Positions 1 to 9,542 of a DNA stretch of 64,000 nucleotides are shown in pieces. The notes under the pieces were generated by a model. That model did no database searches, was not told where the DNA came from, and saw nothing but the letters and a program-made list of their open reading frames with translations. How positions within the stretch are numbered: the stretch's first letter is position 1; every line of letters starts with the position of its first letter. Both the position numbers and the translations under genes were made by a program. The stretch comes from Pseudomonas syringae CC1557 (lineage in GTDB: Bacteria; Pseudomonadota; Gammaproteobacteria; Pseudomonadales; Pseudomonadaceae): positions 248,001-312,000 of the forward strand of contig NZ_CP007014.1 in NCBI RefSeq assembly GCF_000452705.1, read 5' to 3'.

Positions 1-1416
1 GGCAATAAGGTGTTGCTCAAGCGCGAAGACTTGCAGCCGGTGTTCTCGTTCAAGATTCGCGGCGCCTACAACAAGCTCGCGCAACTGAGCGCAGAAGAAG
101 CCGCACGCGGTGTTGTGACGGCGTCGGCGGGTAACCATGCTCAAGGGCTGGCGCTGGCAGCGCGTGAGCTGGGCATTCTGGCGACCATCGTCATGCCGCG
201 CACCACGCCGGAGATCAAGGTCGAAGGCGTCCGCTCGCGTGGCGCCACGGTGGTGCTGCATGGCGATTCGTTCCCCGAAGCGCTGGCCTACTCGCTGAAA
301 CTGGTCGATGAGCACGGCTTCGTCTATATCCACCCGTACGACGACCCGGACACCATTGCCGGGCAGGGCACCGTGGCGATGGAAATCCTTCGTCAGCAGC
401 CGGGGCAACTGGACGCGATTTTCGTACCGGTCGGTGGCGGCGGGTTGATTGCGGGTATTGCGGCATATGTGAAATACCTGCGCCCGGAGATCAAGGTGAT
501 CGGCGTCGAGCCGGATGACTCCAATTGCCTGCAAGCGGCGATGGCGGCGGGTGAGCGCGTGGTGCTGAGCCAGGTCGGGCTGTTCGCGGATGGCGTGGCA
601 GTTGCGCAGATCGGTTATCACACCTTTGAAGTGTGCCGCCATTACGTCGATGAAGTGATCACCGTCAGCACCGATGAGATCTGTGCGGCGATCAAAGACA
701 TCTACGACGACACTCGCTCGATCACCGAACCGTCGGGTGCTCTGGGCGTCGCGGGGATCAAGAAGTATGTCGAGCAGCGTGGCGTGAGTGGCCAGACGCT
801 GGTGGCGATTGATTCCGGGGCCAACGTCAACTTTGATCGCTTGCGTCACGTGGCCGAGCGCGCCGAACTGGGTGAAGGGCGCGAGGCGATCATCGCCGTG
901 ACCATTCCTGAGCAGCCGGGCAGCTTCAAGGCGTTCTGCGAGGCCATCGGCAAGCGCCAGATCACTGAGTTCAACTACCGCTACCACACCGACCGTGAAG
1001 CGCACATCTTCGTCGGCGTGCAGACTCATCCTGAAAACGATCCGCGCAGCGCACTGATTGCCAGCCTGACCGCGCAAGGCTTTCCGGTGCTGGACCTGAC
1101 CGATAACGAACTGGCCAAACTGCACATCCGCCACATGGTCGGCGGGCACGCCGAGCGGGTCGATGATGAAGTGGTGCTGCGCTTTGAGTTTCCGGAGCGG
1201 CCGGGCGCGCTGTTCAACTTCCTTAACCGCCTGGGCGGCCGCTGGACCATCTCGATGTTCCACTACCGCAACCACGGCGCAGCAGATGGTCGGGTGGTTG
1301 CCGGGCTGGTGGTACCTGAGGAAGAGCGGCATCTGGTGGGAGCAGCGCTGGACGAAATCGGTTATCGGTATTGGGATGAGAGCGACAACCCGGCGTACCG
1401 CTTGTTTCTGGGCTGA
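1..1416 (+). CDS. ilvA: Threonine ammonia-lyase (threonine dehydratase), 5' end missing
   Basis: PLP-dependent deamination of L-threonine to 2-oxobutanoate, the first step of isoleucine synthesis. The frame is open from base 1, so the true start lies outside the window; about 40-45 N-terminal residues are missing judging from the family. The PLP lysine is visible in SFKIRGAYNK (about residue 18 of the fragment), and the Gly-rich phosphate loop is VGGGGLIAG. The last ~160 residues form two ACT-like regulatory domains (IAVTIPEQPGSFKAFCEA and VVLRFEFPERPGALFNFL), the arrangement of the long, isoleucine-inhibited biosynthetic enzyme rather than the short catabolic TdcB type. Ends at TGA 1414-1416; a repeat-containing spacer follows. 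Confidence 0.95.
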   Translation, partial: GNKVLLKREDLQPVFSFKIRGAYNKLAQLSAEEAARGVVTASAGNHAQGLALAARELGILATIVMPRTTPEIKVEGVRSRGATVVLHGDSFPEALAYSLKLVDEHGFVYIHPYDDPDTIAGQGTVAMEILRQQPGQLDAIFVPVGGGGLIAGIAAYVKYLRPEIKVIGVEPDDSNCLQAAMAAGERVVLSQVGLFADGVAVAQIGYHTFEVCRHYVDEVITVSTDEICAAIKDIYDDTRSITEPSGALGVAGIKKYVEQRGVSGQTLVAIDSGANVNFDRLRHVAERAELGEGREAIIAVTIPEQPGSFKAFCEAIGKRQITEFNYRYHTDREAHIFVGVQTHPENDPRSALIASLTAQGFPVLDLTDNELAKLHIRHMVGGHAERVDDEVVLRFEFPERPGALFNFLNRLGGRWTISMFHYRNHGAADGRVVAGLVVPEEERHLVGAALDEIGYRYWDESDNPAYRLFLG

Positions 1417-1444
1417 CACCGTGGATATCTGAAGCTACGCGCGC

Positions 1445-1492
1445 GAATGCAGTTCACGCGGAGCATGGGCACGATAGATGTCCGCGCTGCTA
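1445..1492. repeat. P. syringae-type interspersed GC-rich repeat
   Basis: The spacer after ilvA contains 'cacgcggagcatgggcacgat', closely similar to segments at 34206-34256 and related to those at 5562-5770, 15329-15362, 29178-29260 and 11730-11780. Seen by eye; family boundaries are approximate. Confidence 0.5.
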
Positions 1493-1529
1493 AACTCACC
1501 CAAGCCCGACTCAAGAGGAACAACGCGTC

Positions 1530-1958
1530 ATGGAACCCATCACCGTCCTTGGCACCCTGCACATCGCCGCCATCACATTGCTGCTGATCAGCGTCCTGGT
1601 ATTGGCCAGCGGGGTCATCAAGGTTCGTCTGGAAGGTGACGCGACCATCCAGAACCGTCTGCTCAAGCGGCCGTTGGTGTTTTTCTGGGTGCTCATGGCA
1701 GCGTGCCTGGCGACATTGCCGTTCAGCGGCTGGTGGCTGGTGCATCTAAAAGGGTTATCGCTGGGACAGCCCTGGGTGCTGGGCAGCAGCGTGCTTTACA
1801 CCCTGGGCCTGTGCAGTTGGGTCTGGCTGGTCGTCAGGCTCAATCGGCTGCGTCTCGGCGTCACCAGGAACAAGCGAGGCTTCACCGTGGCGCTGAGTGT
1901 GATCAGTGTCATGTGTTTTGTCGTGATGGCCGGTCTGATGAGCTTCAAACCGGCCTGA
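1530..1958 (+). CDS. DUF2269-like integral membrane protein
   Basis: A 142-residue protein with four predicted membrane segments (about 7-27, 49-70, 85-103 and 118-138) and few charged loops. Length and pattern resemble the small DUF2269/CopD-like inner-membrane proteins of pseudomonads; no catalytic motif is visible and no function is assigned. The ATG start is preceded by an AAGAGGA-type ribosome site. It is convergent with the HAD phosphatase gene only 13 bp downstream. Confidence 0.6.
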   Translation: MEPITVLGTLHIAAITLLLISVLVLASGVIKVRLEGDATIQNRLLKRPLVFFWVLMAACLATLPFSGWWLVHLKGLSLGQPWVLGSSVLYTLGLCSWVWLVVRLNRLRLGVTRNKRGFTVALSVISVMCFVVMAGLMSFKPA

Positions 1959-1971
1959 GCCTTGCCAATGC

Positions 1972-2628
1972 TCAGTGGCGCAAGGTGATCACCGGCCAGC
2001 CGCGCTGCTCGGCTTCGGCGCGTAATTTGTCGTCCGGGTCTACTGCAACCGGGTTGGCGACTTGTTCCAGCAGTGGCAGGTCGTTCATCGAATCACTGTA
2101 GAAATAGCTGTCCTCCAGGCTGAACGCGTTGTCTTCCAGCCATTGCTTGAGGCGCGTCACCTTGCCCTCACGGAAGCACGGCACGCCTGTGGTGCGGCCA
2201 GTATAGCGGCCGTCAGCCATCTCGCATTCGGTCGCCAGCAGCGTATCGATCCCCAGACGCGCCACAATCGGAGCGGTAACGAAGCGATTGGTCGCAGTGA
2301 TCACCACCAGCTTGTCGCCCGCATCGCGATGTTTGCCAATCAGCTCAAGCGCCTTGGGCAGGATCATCGGTTCGATGCAATCGCGCATGAACTCACGGTG
2401 CCATTCCTCAAGCTGATCCATGTGGGTATTGCCCAGAATCTCCAGAGTGAAATTCAGGTATTCGGTCATGTTCAGCGTGCCGGCCAGGTAATCCTGATAA
2501 AACTCATCGTTGCGGGTCTTGTGAGTGGCGGCATCAAGAATCCCGCGCTGGCACAGGTAATCGCCCCAGGCGTGATCGCTGTCGCCGCCCAGAAGGGTGT
2601 TGTCGAGGTCAAATAAAGCCAGGCGCAT
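1972..2628 (-). CDS. HAD-superfamily phosphatase (SerB/histidinol-phosphatase-like)
   Basis: A 218-residue cytosolic HAD-IB hydrolase. Motif I is LALFDLDNT (nucleophile Asp about residue 7, acid/base Asp two further on), motif II is VVITATN, the motif III lysine lies in the REGKVTRLK region, and motif IV is [10 protein letters not shown]. The reaction class is phosphomonoester hydrolysis. Homologues beside rppH/ptsP in Pseudomonas are annotated as SerB-like or HisN-type histidinol-phosphate phosphatases; sequence alone does not settle the substrate. I chose ATG 2628 because residues [10 protein letters not shown] begin the domain directly; an 18-residue upstream extension lacks a ribosome site and would be unusual. 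Divergent from rppH. Confidence 0.85.
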   Translation of the reverse strand: MRLALFDLDNTLLGGDSDHAWGDYLCQRGILDAATHKTRNDEFYQDYLAGTLNMTEYLNFTLEILGNTHMDQLEEWHREFMRDCIEPMILPKALELIGKHRDAGDKLVVITATNRFVTAPIVARLGIDTLLATECEMADGRYTGRTTGVPCFREGKVTRLKQWLEDNAFSLEDSYFYSDSMNDLPLLEQVANPVAVDPDDKLRAEAEQRGWPVITLRH

Positions 2629-2770
2629 AGGGTTACCCGCTGAAATAGTTGAAAAAAGAGCCCCAGAATACGAGGTTTTCACAAGTCTTCACATAAGGTG
2701 ATAAGCCTCGTTGCTGGTTTGATCGCCTTTGTGGAACAATGCGGCGACATGCGTTTGCGAGGTTGTTGCC

Positions 2771-3250
2771 GTGATCGACCCCGATGGTTTCCGTCCTAAT
2801 GTCGGGATTATTCTGACAAACGATGCTGGTCAGGTCCTATGGGCTCGGCGTATTAACCAAGATGCCTGGCAGTTTCCTCAGGGTGGTATAAACCCTCAGG
2901 AGACGCCGGAAGACGCTCTTTATCGTGAATTGAACGAAGAAGTCGGGCTTGAACGACACGATGTGCAAATACTTGCCTGCACCCGGGGCTGGTTGCGCTA
3001 TCGTCTGCCGCAAAGATTGGTCCGTACGCACAGCCAGCCGCTGTGTATCGGCCAGAAGCAAAAATGGTTTCTCCTGCGCCTGATCTCCAACGAGCAACGG
3101 GTGCGGATGGATTTGACCGGTAAACCGGAGTTCGATGGCTGGCGCTGGGTCAGTTATTGGTACCCGTTGGGTCAGGTGGTGACATTCAAGCGCGAGGTGT
3201 ATCGACGCGCACTCAAAGAGCTTGCCCCGCGCCTTTTATCGCGCGACTGA
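2771..3250 (+). CDS. rppH: RNA pyrophosphohydrolase, Nudix family
   Basis: Removes pyrophosphate from the 5' end of triphosphorylated or NAD-capped RNA, triggering RNase E-dependent decay. The 159-residue protein starts at GTG 2771 (reads [14 protein letters not shown] as in the family). The Nudix box is intact: [20 protein letters not shown] followed by VGL. The C-terminal [13 protein letters not shown] and VVTFKREVY segments are typical of RppH/NudH. ptsP follows after 21 bp in the same direction, a conserved pairing, so co-transcription is likely. Confidence 0.95.
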   Translation: MIDPDGFRPNVGIILTNDAGQVLWARRINQDAWQFPQGGINPQETPEDALYRELNEEVGLERHDVQILACTRGWLRYRLPQRLVRTHSQPLCIGQKQKWFLLRLISNEQRVRMDLTGKPEFDGWRWVSYWYPLGQVVTFKREVYRRALKELAPRLLSRD

Positions 3251-3271
3251 CACGGAGTTCGACCCCGAGCC

Positions 3272-5551
3272 ATGCTCAATACGCTGCGCAAGATCGTCCA
3301 GGAAGTTAACTCCGCCAAGGATCTCAAGGCGGCGTTGGGCATTATTGTGTTGCGCGTAAAGGAGGCCATGGGCAGCCAGGTCTGCTCGGTCTACCTGCTT
3401 GATGCCGAAGTGAATCGTTTTGTACTGATGGCCTCCGAAGGCCTCAACAAGCGTTCCATTGGCAAAGTCAGCATGGCTCCGAACGAAGGCCTCGTCGGCC
3501 TGGTGGGCACGCGCGAAGAACCGCTGAACCTCGAAAACGCCGCGGATCACCCTCGTTATCGCTACTTCGCCGAGACGGGCGAAGAACGCTACGCGTCGTT
3601 TCTGGGCGCGCCGATCATCCACCACCGTCGTGTGGTCGGCGTACTGGTCATCCAGCAAAAGGAACGCCGTCAGTTCGACGAGGGCGAAGAAGCCTTCCTT
3701 GTCACCATGAGTGCGCAACTGGCGGGCGTTATTGCTCACGCCGAAGCCACTGGCTCGATCCGTGGTCTGGGTCGTCAGGGCAAGGGCATTCAGGAAGCCA
3801 AATTCGTGGGTGTGGCCGGTTCTCCGGGCGCAGCGGTCGGTGTTGCCGTGGTCATGCTGCCGCCTGCTGATCTGGAAGTGGTCCCCGACAAGACCGTCAC
3901 TGACATCGCTGCCGAGCTGGCGCTGTTCCAGAACGCGCTGGAAGGCGTGCGCGGTGACATGCGCACCTTGTCAGCCAAGCTCGCCACCCAGTTGCGTCCT
4001 GAAGAGCGTGCGCTGTTCGATGTCTACCTGATGATGCTCGACGACGCCTCGCTGGGCAGCGAGGTGACCGACGTCATCAAGACCGGTCAGTGGGCGCAAG
4101 GCGCTTTGCGCTCGGTGGTCAGCGAACACGTAAAACGCTTCGAGCTGATGGACGACGCCTACCTGCGCGAGCGGGCGTCGGACGTCAAGGACCTGGGTCG
4201 CCGTCTACTGGCTTACCTGCAGGAAGCGCGGCAGCAGGCGCTGGTTTACCCTGACAACACGATTCTGGTCAGCGAAGAATTGACCCCGGCCATGTTGGGC
4301 GAGGTGCCTGAAGGCAAGCTGGTCGGCCTTGTATCGGTTCAGGGCTCCGGCAACTCCCACGTCGCGATTCTGGCCCGTGCCATGGGCATTCCGACGGTCA
4401 TGGGGCTGGTGGACTTCCCGTACTCCAAAGTCGATGGCATCAGCCTGGTTGTGGATGGCTATCACGGCGAAGTCTTCACCAACCCCAGCGAAATCATGCG
4501 CAAGCAGTTCGGCAAGGTGGTGGAAGAGGAGCGTCAGCTCTCCCAAGGCCTGGACGCACTCCGCGAACTGCCATGCGTTACCCTCGACGGGCATCGCATG
4601 CCGTTGTGGGTCAACACCGGCCTGCTGGCCGATGTGGCTCGCGCACAGCAGCGTGGCGCTGAAGGTGTTGGCCTGTACCGCACCGAAGTGCCATTCATGA
4701 TCAACCAGCGTTTTCCGAGTGAAAAGGAACAACTGGCGATCTACCGTGAGCAGCTGGCTGCCTTCCATCCGCTGCCGGTGACCATGCGCAGCCTGGACAT
4801 CGGCGGCGACAAGTCGCTGTCCTACTTCCCGATCAAGGAAGACAACCCTTTTCTCGGCTGGCGCGGTATTCGCGTCACCCTCGACCACCCGGAAATCTTC
4901 CTGGTCCAGACCCGCGCGATGCTCAAGGCCAGTGAGGGCTTGAACAACCTGCGCATCCTGTTGCCGATGATCTCCAGCACCCACGAAGTGGAAGAGGCGC
5001 TGCACCTGATCCACCGTGCGTGGGGCGAAGTGCGCGACGAAGGCACCGACGTGCCGATGCCGCCGGTGGGCGTAATGATCGAAGTGCCGGCTGCGGTCTA
5101 TCAGACTCGCGACCTGGCTCGTCAGGTAGACTTCCTTTCGGTGGGGTCGAACGACCTGACCCAATACCTGCTGGCGGTCGACCGTAACAACCCGCGTGTG
5201 GCCGATCTCTACGATTACCTGCACCCGGCGGTGCTTCAGGCGCTGCAAAGCGTCGTACGCGATGCCCACGCCGAGGGCAAGCCGGTCAGCATCTGCGGCG
5301 AAATGGCGGGCGACCCGGCTGCGGCGGTGCTGTTGATGGCGATGGGCTTTGACAGCCTGTCGATGAACGCCACCAACCTGCCGAAAGTGAAGTGGATGTT
5401 GCGCCAGATCAACCTCAGCAAGGCCAAGGAACTGCTGGCGCAACTGATGACCAACGACAACCCGCAAGTCATCAGCAGCTCCCTGCAACTGGCACTGAAA
5501 AACCTCGGCCTGTCGCGAATGATCAACCCGAGTTCCGTCAAAGGGCACTAG
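3272..5551 (+). CDS. ptsP: Nitrogen PTS enzyme I (EI-Ntr) with GAF domain
   Basis: PEP-protein phosphotransferase that starts the PTS-Ntr phosphorelay (PEP to EI-Ntr to NPr to EIIA-Ntr), linking nitrogen and carbon status. 759 residues. An N-terminal GAF sensor (about 1-160, typical NifA-like type) precedes the EI core. The phosphoryl-accepting histidine is His363 in GNSHVAILARAMGIPTVMG. The C-terminal PEP-binding barrel holds the signature GVMIEVPAAV and SVGSNDLTQYLLA and the catalytic Cys675 in SICGEMAGDP. Full length for the family, no damage seen. It follows rppH closely; the 356-bp spacer after it holds repeats. Confidence 0.97.
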   Translation: MLNTLRKIVQEVNSAKDLKAALGIIVLRVKEAMGSQVCSVYLLDAEVNRFVLMASEGLNKRSIGKVSMAPNEGLVGLVGTREEPLNLENAADHPRYRYFAETGEERYASFLGAPIIHHRRVVGVLVIQQKERRQFDEGEEAFLVTMSAQLAGVIAHAEATGSIRGLGRQGKGIQEAKFVGVAGSPGAAVGVAVVMLPPADLEVVPDKTVTDIAAELALFQNALEGVRGDMRTLSAKLATQLRPEERALFDVYLMMLDDASLGSEVTDVIKTGQWAQGALRSVVSEHVKRFELMDDAYLRERASDVKDLGRRLLAYLQEARQQALVYPDNTILVSEELTPAMLGEVPEGKLVGLVSVQGSGNSHVAILARAMGIPTVMGLVDFPYSKVDGISLVVDGYHGEVFTNPSEIMRKQFGKVVEEERQLSQGLDALRELPCVTLDGHRMPLWVNTGLLADVARAQQRGAEGVGLYRTEVPFMINQRFPSEKEQLAIYREQLAAFHPLPVTMRSLDIGGDKSLSYFPIKEDNPFLGWRGIRVTLDHPEIFLVQTRAMLKASEGLNNLRILLPMISSTHEVEEALHLIHRAWGEVRDEGTDVPMPPVGVMIEVPAAVYQTRDLARQVDFLSVGSNDLTQYLLAVDRNNPRVADLYDYLHPAVLQALQSVVRDAHAEGKPVSICGEMAGDPAAAVLLMAMGFDSLSMNATNLPKVKWMLRQINLSKAKELLAQLMTNDNPQVISSSLQLALKNLGLSRMINPSSVKGH

Positions 5552-5561
5552 CCTGCGCCTG

Positions 5562-5770
5562 TAAGGTGGGACGCAGAGCGTCCGGAACGGTGCTACCACG
5601 CGTAGCGTGGGAGAAATAACCGTGCTGCTGAAAACCTCTCGTTCCTCACGCTCCAGCGTAGGAATGCCTTGCGTGACGCTACGCGTCACAAAAATCTGCG
5701 TCGCACCGCACACTCAAGACCGGACGCAGAGCGTCCAGAACTGCATGCCGACGCGGAGCGTCGCACGATA
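5562..5770. repeat. Cluster of interspersed repeats between ptsP and lgt
   Basis: The 356-bp gap 5552-5907 contains several related units: 'gacgcagagcgtccggaac' at about 5570, 'ctcgttcctcacgctcc' at about 5637, 'gacgcagagcgtccagaact' at about 5724, and 'gacgcggagcgtcgcacgat' at about 5750. Many form short hairpins (for example GACGC..GCGTC). I see no gene here; 5790-5907 must hold the lgt promoter. Confidence 0.6.
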
Positions 5771-5907
5771 GTCGAGATTATCAGGTGCGTCTTTTTCACT
5801 TCGTTCAGGTAGCTTCCTTCTGTCGCCGCTAGAGCATCTGGCCGGGCTCCGGTAACATGCGCGCCTGATTCAGTCGCTCGCAAGGGCGTTCCAATTGAGG
5901 ATTCGCA

Positions 5908-6720
5908 ATGCTGCCTTATCCGCAGATTGACCCGGTAGCCGTCGCTATCGGCCCGCTGCAAATTCACTGGTACGGTTTGATGTACCTGGTCGGCATTGGC
6001 GGCGCCTGGCTGCTGGCGTCACGTCGTCTAAACTCGTTCGACCCGACCTGGACCAAGGAAAAACTATCGGATCTGATTTTCTGGCTGGCCATGGGCGTAA
6101 TCGTTGGCGGGCGGCTGGGCTATGTATTGTTCTATGACCTGTCAGCCTACATCGCCAATCCACTGCTGATTTTCGAAGTCTGGAAGGGTGGAATGGCGTT
6201 CCACGGCGGCTTTGTAGGCGTCATGATCGCGGCCTGGTGGTTCGGTAAGCGTAATGGCAAAAGCTTTTTCCAGTTGATGGACTTCGTCGCCCCGCTGGTG
6301 CCCATCGGCCTGGGTGCCGGACGCATCGGCAACTTTATCAATGCCGAGCTGTGGGGTAAGCCGACCGACGTGCCGTGGGCCATGGTCTTCCCGCCATTCA
6401 GCGATCCTGCGCAACTGGCGCGTCACCCGTCGCAGCTGTATCAATTCGCCCTGGAAGGCGTCGCCCTGTTCATCATCCTCAATCTGTACGCTCGCAAGCC
6501 GCGCCCGACCATGGCTGTTTCCGGCATGTTCGCGCTGTTCTACGGCATCTTCCGCTTTTTGGTCGAGTTCGTCCGCGTTCCTGATGCCCAGTTGGGTTAT
6601 CTGGCATGGGGCTGGGTCACCATGGGTCAGGTCCTCAGCCTGCCGATGATCATCGCTGGTCTGTTTCTGATCTGGCTGGCCTACAAGCGCGACCCGGCTG
6701 CCAGCAAGGCTGCGCCTTAA
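5908..6720 (+). CDS. lgt: Phosphatidylglycerol-prolipoprotein diacylglyceryl transferase
   Basis: Inner-membrane enzyme that transfers diacylglycerol from phosphatidylglycerol to the lipobox cysteine of prolipoproteins. 270 residues with seven predicted membrane helices. Family signatures are visible: [12 protein letters not shown] (conserved HGG), the signature [15 protein letters not shown], and [13 protein letters not shown]. The ATG at 5908 follows a GAGG-like site. thyA lies 52 bp downstream; lgt-thyA is a widespread pair. Confidence 0.97.
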   Translation: MLPYPQIDPVAVAIGPLQIHWYGLMYLVGIGGAWLLASRRLNSFDPTWTKEKLSDLIFWLAMGVIVGGRLGYVLFYDLSAYIANPLLIFEVWKGGMAFHGGFVGVMIAAWWFGKRNGKSFFQLMDFVAPLVPIGLGAGRIGNFINAELWGKPTDVPWAMVFPPFSDPAQLARHPSQLYQFALEGVALFIILNLYARKPRPTMAVSGMFALFYGIFRFLVEFVRVPDAQLGYLAWGWVTMGQVLSLPMIIAGLFLIWLAYKRDPAASKAAP

Positions 6721-6772
6721 CACCGAAACGCCGGGCCACCATACCCGGCGCGTTCAACAATGCAGGTGATTT

Positions 6773-7744
6773 ATGAAGCAATATCTGGAACTGGTCGCGC
6801 ATGTGATTAAGCACGGCACCTTGCAGGCTAATCGTACCGGCGTGAACACCATCAGCTTTCCGGGGGCGATGCTGCGTTACGACCTGCAGGAAGGTTTCCC
6901 GGCGATCACCACGCGGCGTATGGCGTTCAAATCTGCTATCGGCGAGATGGTTGGTTTTCTACGTGGCGTAAACAACGCCGCCGAATTCCGCGAACTGGGC
7001 TGCAAGGTCTGGGATCAGAATGCCAACGAAAATGCCCAGTGGCTGAACAACCCGTTCCGTAAGGGCGAGGACGATCTGGGCGAGATCTACGGCGTGCAAT
7101 GGCGCAAATGGCCAGCCTACAAGCGCATCGACGCTGGCAATGTTGCAGCCATCGAACTGGCGCTTGGCCAGGGTTATCGTCAGATCGCCGAATCCGAAGA
7201 GGACGGCCAATCATTCGTGGTGCTGTACAAGGCCATCGACCAGATCCGCCAGTGCGTCGATACCATCATCAATGACCCAGGCAGCCGCCGCATCCTGTTC
7301 CATGGCTGGAATTGCGCCCAGCTCGATGAAATGGCCCTGCCGCCGTGTCACCTGCTGTATCAGCTGCACCCTAACCCGCAGACCCGCGAGATCTCGCTGA
7401 CGCTGTACATCCGTTCCAACGATCTGGGCTTGGGCACGCCGTTCAATTTGACCGAAGGCGCCGCGCTGCTGAGCCTGATCGGCCGCCTGACCGGCTACAC
7501 GCCGCGCTGGTTCACCTATTTCATCGGCGATGCCCATGTGTACGAGAACCATCTGGACATGCTCAACGAGCAGATGACCCGCGAGCCGTACCCGATGCCC
7601 AAACTGGTCATCTCCGAGCGCGTGCCGGAGTTCGCCAAGACCGGTGTGTACCAGCCTGAATGGCTGGAGCTCATCGAACCTTCGGACTTCTCACTGGAAG
7701 GCTATCAGCACCACCCGGCGATGACGGCGCCGATGGCGGTTTGA
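6773..7744 (+). CDS. thyA: Thymidylate synthase
   Basis: Converts dUMP to dTMP using 5,10-methylene-THF. 323 residues, the longer form carrying an insert relative to the ~264-residue enteric enzyme. The nucleophilic cysteine lies in [14 protein letters not shown]; nucleotide and folate contacts lie in [34 protein letters not shown] and [17 protein letters not shown] precedes the ATG. A second, incomplete copy of its 3' 310 bp lies at 12056-12453, with synonymous differences, bracketing an accessory insert (see findings). Confidence 0.97.
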   Translation: MKQYLELVAHVIKHGTLQANRTGVNTISFPGAMLRYDLQEGFPAITTRRMAFKSAIGEMVGFLRGVNNAAEFRELGCKVWDQNANENAQWLNNPFRKGEDDLGEIYGVQWRKWPAYKRIDAGNVAAIELALGQGYRQIAESEEDGQSFVVLYKAIDQIRQCVDTIINDPGSRRILFHGWNCAQLDEMALPPCHLLYQLHPNPQTREISLTLYIRSNDLGLGTPFNLTEGAALLSLIGRLTGYTPRWFTYFIGDAHVYENHLDMLNEQMTREPYPMPKLVISERVPEFAKTGVYQPEWLELIEPSDFSLEGYQHHPAMTAPMAV

Positions 7745-7759
7745 GCGCTTGAACAGCTT

Positions 7760-7816
7760 GGAAGGCCACTCGGGGCGTGCTGTGCCTGCTTGGGCACATT
7801 GCGGAGTGCGCCTTCC
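7760..7816 (+). terminator. Long inverted repeat after thyA, possible terminator
   Basis: Outer stem GGAAGGC (7760-7766) pairs with GCCTTCC (7810-7816) and CACTC with GAGTG, with one bulged base. An inner GTGCC/GGCAC hairpin sits at 7782-7797. No clear T-run follows, so termination is not certain. Confidence 0.4.
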
Positions 7817-7955
7817 TTCAAGGTTCACAATCAGATTGCTCACGTCTTGAAACGCTTAACAGCCAAGGTCTGAAAGGCCGTAAGAAAGCGAATTGAACGT
7901 GTGTGCTATAGTTTTGACGCATCCCCGCCCCTGATCCTGTTCAATGGAATCGACT

Positions 7956-8153
7956 ATGTTTTTCAATCGGATTGGATATCGTAGTGATACAAAGAAGGCT
8001 GAAGACGAAGCCTTCATGCAGGCAATCAAGAGCATCGACTCTCTCGTGGTGAGGGGCGGTCGCATGTCCATGGACGCCAAAGAAATTGAAGGCTTGGTTC
8101 GGTCCTCCCGTGATAAGGCTAAAAAACTGGTCACTTCACAAGCAGAATCCTGA
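7956..8153 (+). CDS. Small hypothetical protein at the left edge of the thyA island
   Basis: A 65-residue acidic/basic mixed helical protein (MFFNRIGYRSDTKKAEDEAF...). I do not recognise a family. ATG 7956 is preferred over ATG 7944 because GGAA lies six bases before it. It is followed three bases later by a short membrane-protein ORF (8157-8264), suggesting that both are remnants of one operon of an integrated element. No signal peptide, no cysteines. Confidence 0.45.
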   Translation: MFFNRIGYRSDTKKAEDEAFMQAIKSIDSLVVRGGRMSMDAKEIEGLVRSSRDKAKKLVTSQAES

Positions 8154-8156
8154 TAA

Positions 8157-8264
8157 ATGGCTTTTTTACTTCTGCTGCCACTACTCGCCAGTGGCTTTTT
8201 GGTGTGCCTGAAGGATCCCACCGTTTACTGCAGGCTGCATCGCTACGAAGCATTATCGAGCTAG
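8157..8264 (+). pseudogene. Truncated N-terminal piece of a small membrane-protein gene
   Basis: A 35-codon ORF begins MAFLLLLPLLASGFLVCLKD and continues to RLHRYE before running into unrelated sequence and TAG. One hydrophobic helix followed by a 'RLHRYE' box recalls the N-terminus of small integrative-element membrane proteins that continue for several more helices. That resemblance is from memory and not checked. The break lies near 8250, just before the AbiJ-like pseudogene. Confidence 0.35.
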
Positions 8265-8311
8265 CTCGCTATGGCGATTTGCCGGCGGGCTAGTTGAGGC
8301 AGAGGGTAAGG

Positions 8312-9102
8312 ATGAAGGACTTATTTTCAAGGCGTCACGGTTTCTCGCAGGTCGATGAAGCCGAAATCACCGTCCGGGAAGACGCACCACAAGCACTGCG
8401 GGAGTACCTGATTCAATTGAGCTACGAATGTGGTCTTAAGCCCTCAGACCTTCGCCAAATCATCTGTCAGACCTTGAAAGTTTTGCCCGATAAGTAGAAC
8501 TGGACTGAGAGACCCAATATCCATGAGGAAAACGTTGAGCGGCTTGAGCAGTGCAAGTGGTTCAAGGTATATGACGTCATTGAGCGGCTCGATGACTACC
8601 TCGGCAACCGTAACTATGATTCTGGCGTGTACGAGCACTTCACTACTGATTTGAACGAGTTCTTCATCGAGCACGGTATAGGGTGGAAGCTGCTTGATGG
8701 TCGAATCGAAATCCGTGGTTCTGAATCCTTTGAGCAGGCTTTGACCTCGGCAAAAGACACAGAGCATCAACACGGGCACGTCACGGCCAGCAAAGAATTG
8801 CACAAGGCGATCGCCGACCGTCTCCAGACCCTACGGGAGCCATTCAGCACGCCATGGCCTCGCTGGAGTGCGTCGCTCGGCAGGTCACCGGGGATCAACA
8901 AGCGACACTCGGGAAAATTATGAATGATTGCAGGACGCTGATCCCGGCGCCGTTGGATCAGGCGGTCATCAAAACCTGGGCGTATGCGTCGGAGTTCGGG
9001 CGGCACATCCAGGAAGTGCGTGAACCTTCTTTCGAGGATGCTGAGCTCGTTGTTGGCCTGTGCGCCTCGGTCAGTAGCTATCTGATCAAAAAATCGAAGT
9101 GA
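8312..9102 (+). pseudogene. AbiJ-like abortive-infection gene, broken by a nonsense codon and a frameshift
   Basis: Reassembled by reading across frames. The first 61 codons (MKDLFSRRHGF... to KVLPDK) end at an in-frame TAG (8495-8497); the same frame continues NWTERPNIHEENVERLEQCK and WFKVYDVIE to about 8812. A net one-base loss near 8812-8820 then moves the frame to PDPTGAIQHAMASLECVARQ... ending at TGA 9102. The 791-bp span is one base short of 264 codons. The N-terminal 'LFSRR-G' start, the WFKVYDVIE block, the TGAIQHAMASLECVAR block and the ASEFGRHIQEVREPS...AELVVGL end match my memory of proteins with an AbiJ N-terminal domain 4. A good ribosome site (GAGGGTAAGG) precedes ATG 8312. The gene product cannot be made intact. 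Confidence 0.6.
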
Positions 9103-9533
9103 TTCCAACCGGTGGCCTTTCCATAGCAGATATCCATAGCAGATCGGGAATGACCTGCTGATGCCTGCATTGGTTTAAGGCGCCTGGTCACGCTCATCCG
9201 TTGCGACGTAAGCATAACGGACTCAAACTGCTGGAGAAGCAAGCCCGAGCTCAATCAGCGCTGGGACTCGCCAGGCAATTCGAGCGTCAACTGGGGTGGT
9301 TTTTGTCACTGTTTTGGTGGCTTATGCTTCATCTGAAATAACCAATCCTCACTTCCCATCATGGGATTTCACCTTGTGTAACGCAGGTCGTGACGCTATA
9401 GTGGGTGTGCGGGAAATAAGAGCAGGGCTCCGAGATCATCAGGCGAAATTGGATCTGGAGTGTGGATTGCACGGAGACGCCATCCGTGTGGTAGCGGCAT
9501 CAGGCTTCGGTCTGTTGGCATGTGACCCAACCC
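9103..9533. other. Spacer with a decayed coding remnant
   Basis: No complete gene. A plus-strand frame open from about 9162 to TAA near 9345 reads like a coding remnant (LRRKHNGLKLLEKQARAQS then LGLARQFERQLGWFLSLFWW); it lacks a credible start and I cannot place it in a family. The direct repeat 'ccatagcagat' occurs at about 9121 and 9134. Confidence 0.3.
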
Positions 9534-9542
9534 CTAGGGGTT
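9529..9542. repeat. Perfect 14-bp palindrome AACCCCTAGGGGTT
   Basis: Self-complementary over all 14 bases, overlapping the TAG stop of the nuclease-like gene on the minus strand. It could be a short terminator stem or a recombination scar; nothing decides between them. Confidence 0.35.

Noticed and set aside
4205..5713. 502-codon minus-strand open frame opposite ptsP
   Set aside because: It is the antisense shadow of a GC-rich gene: composition is His/Gln/Arg/Val-rich without motifs, and the plus strand encodes intact EI-Ntr.
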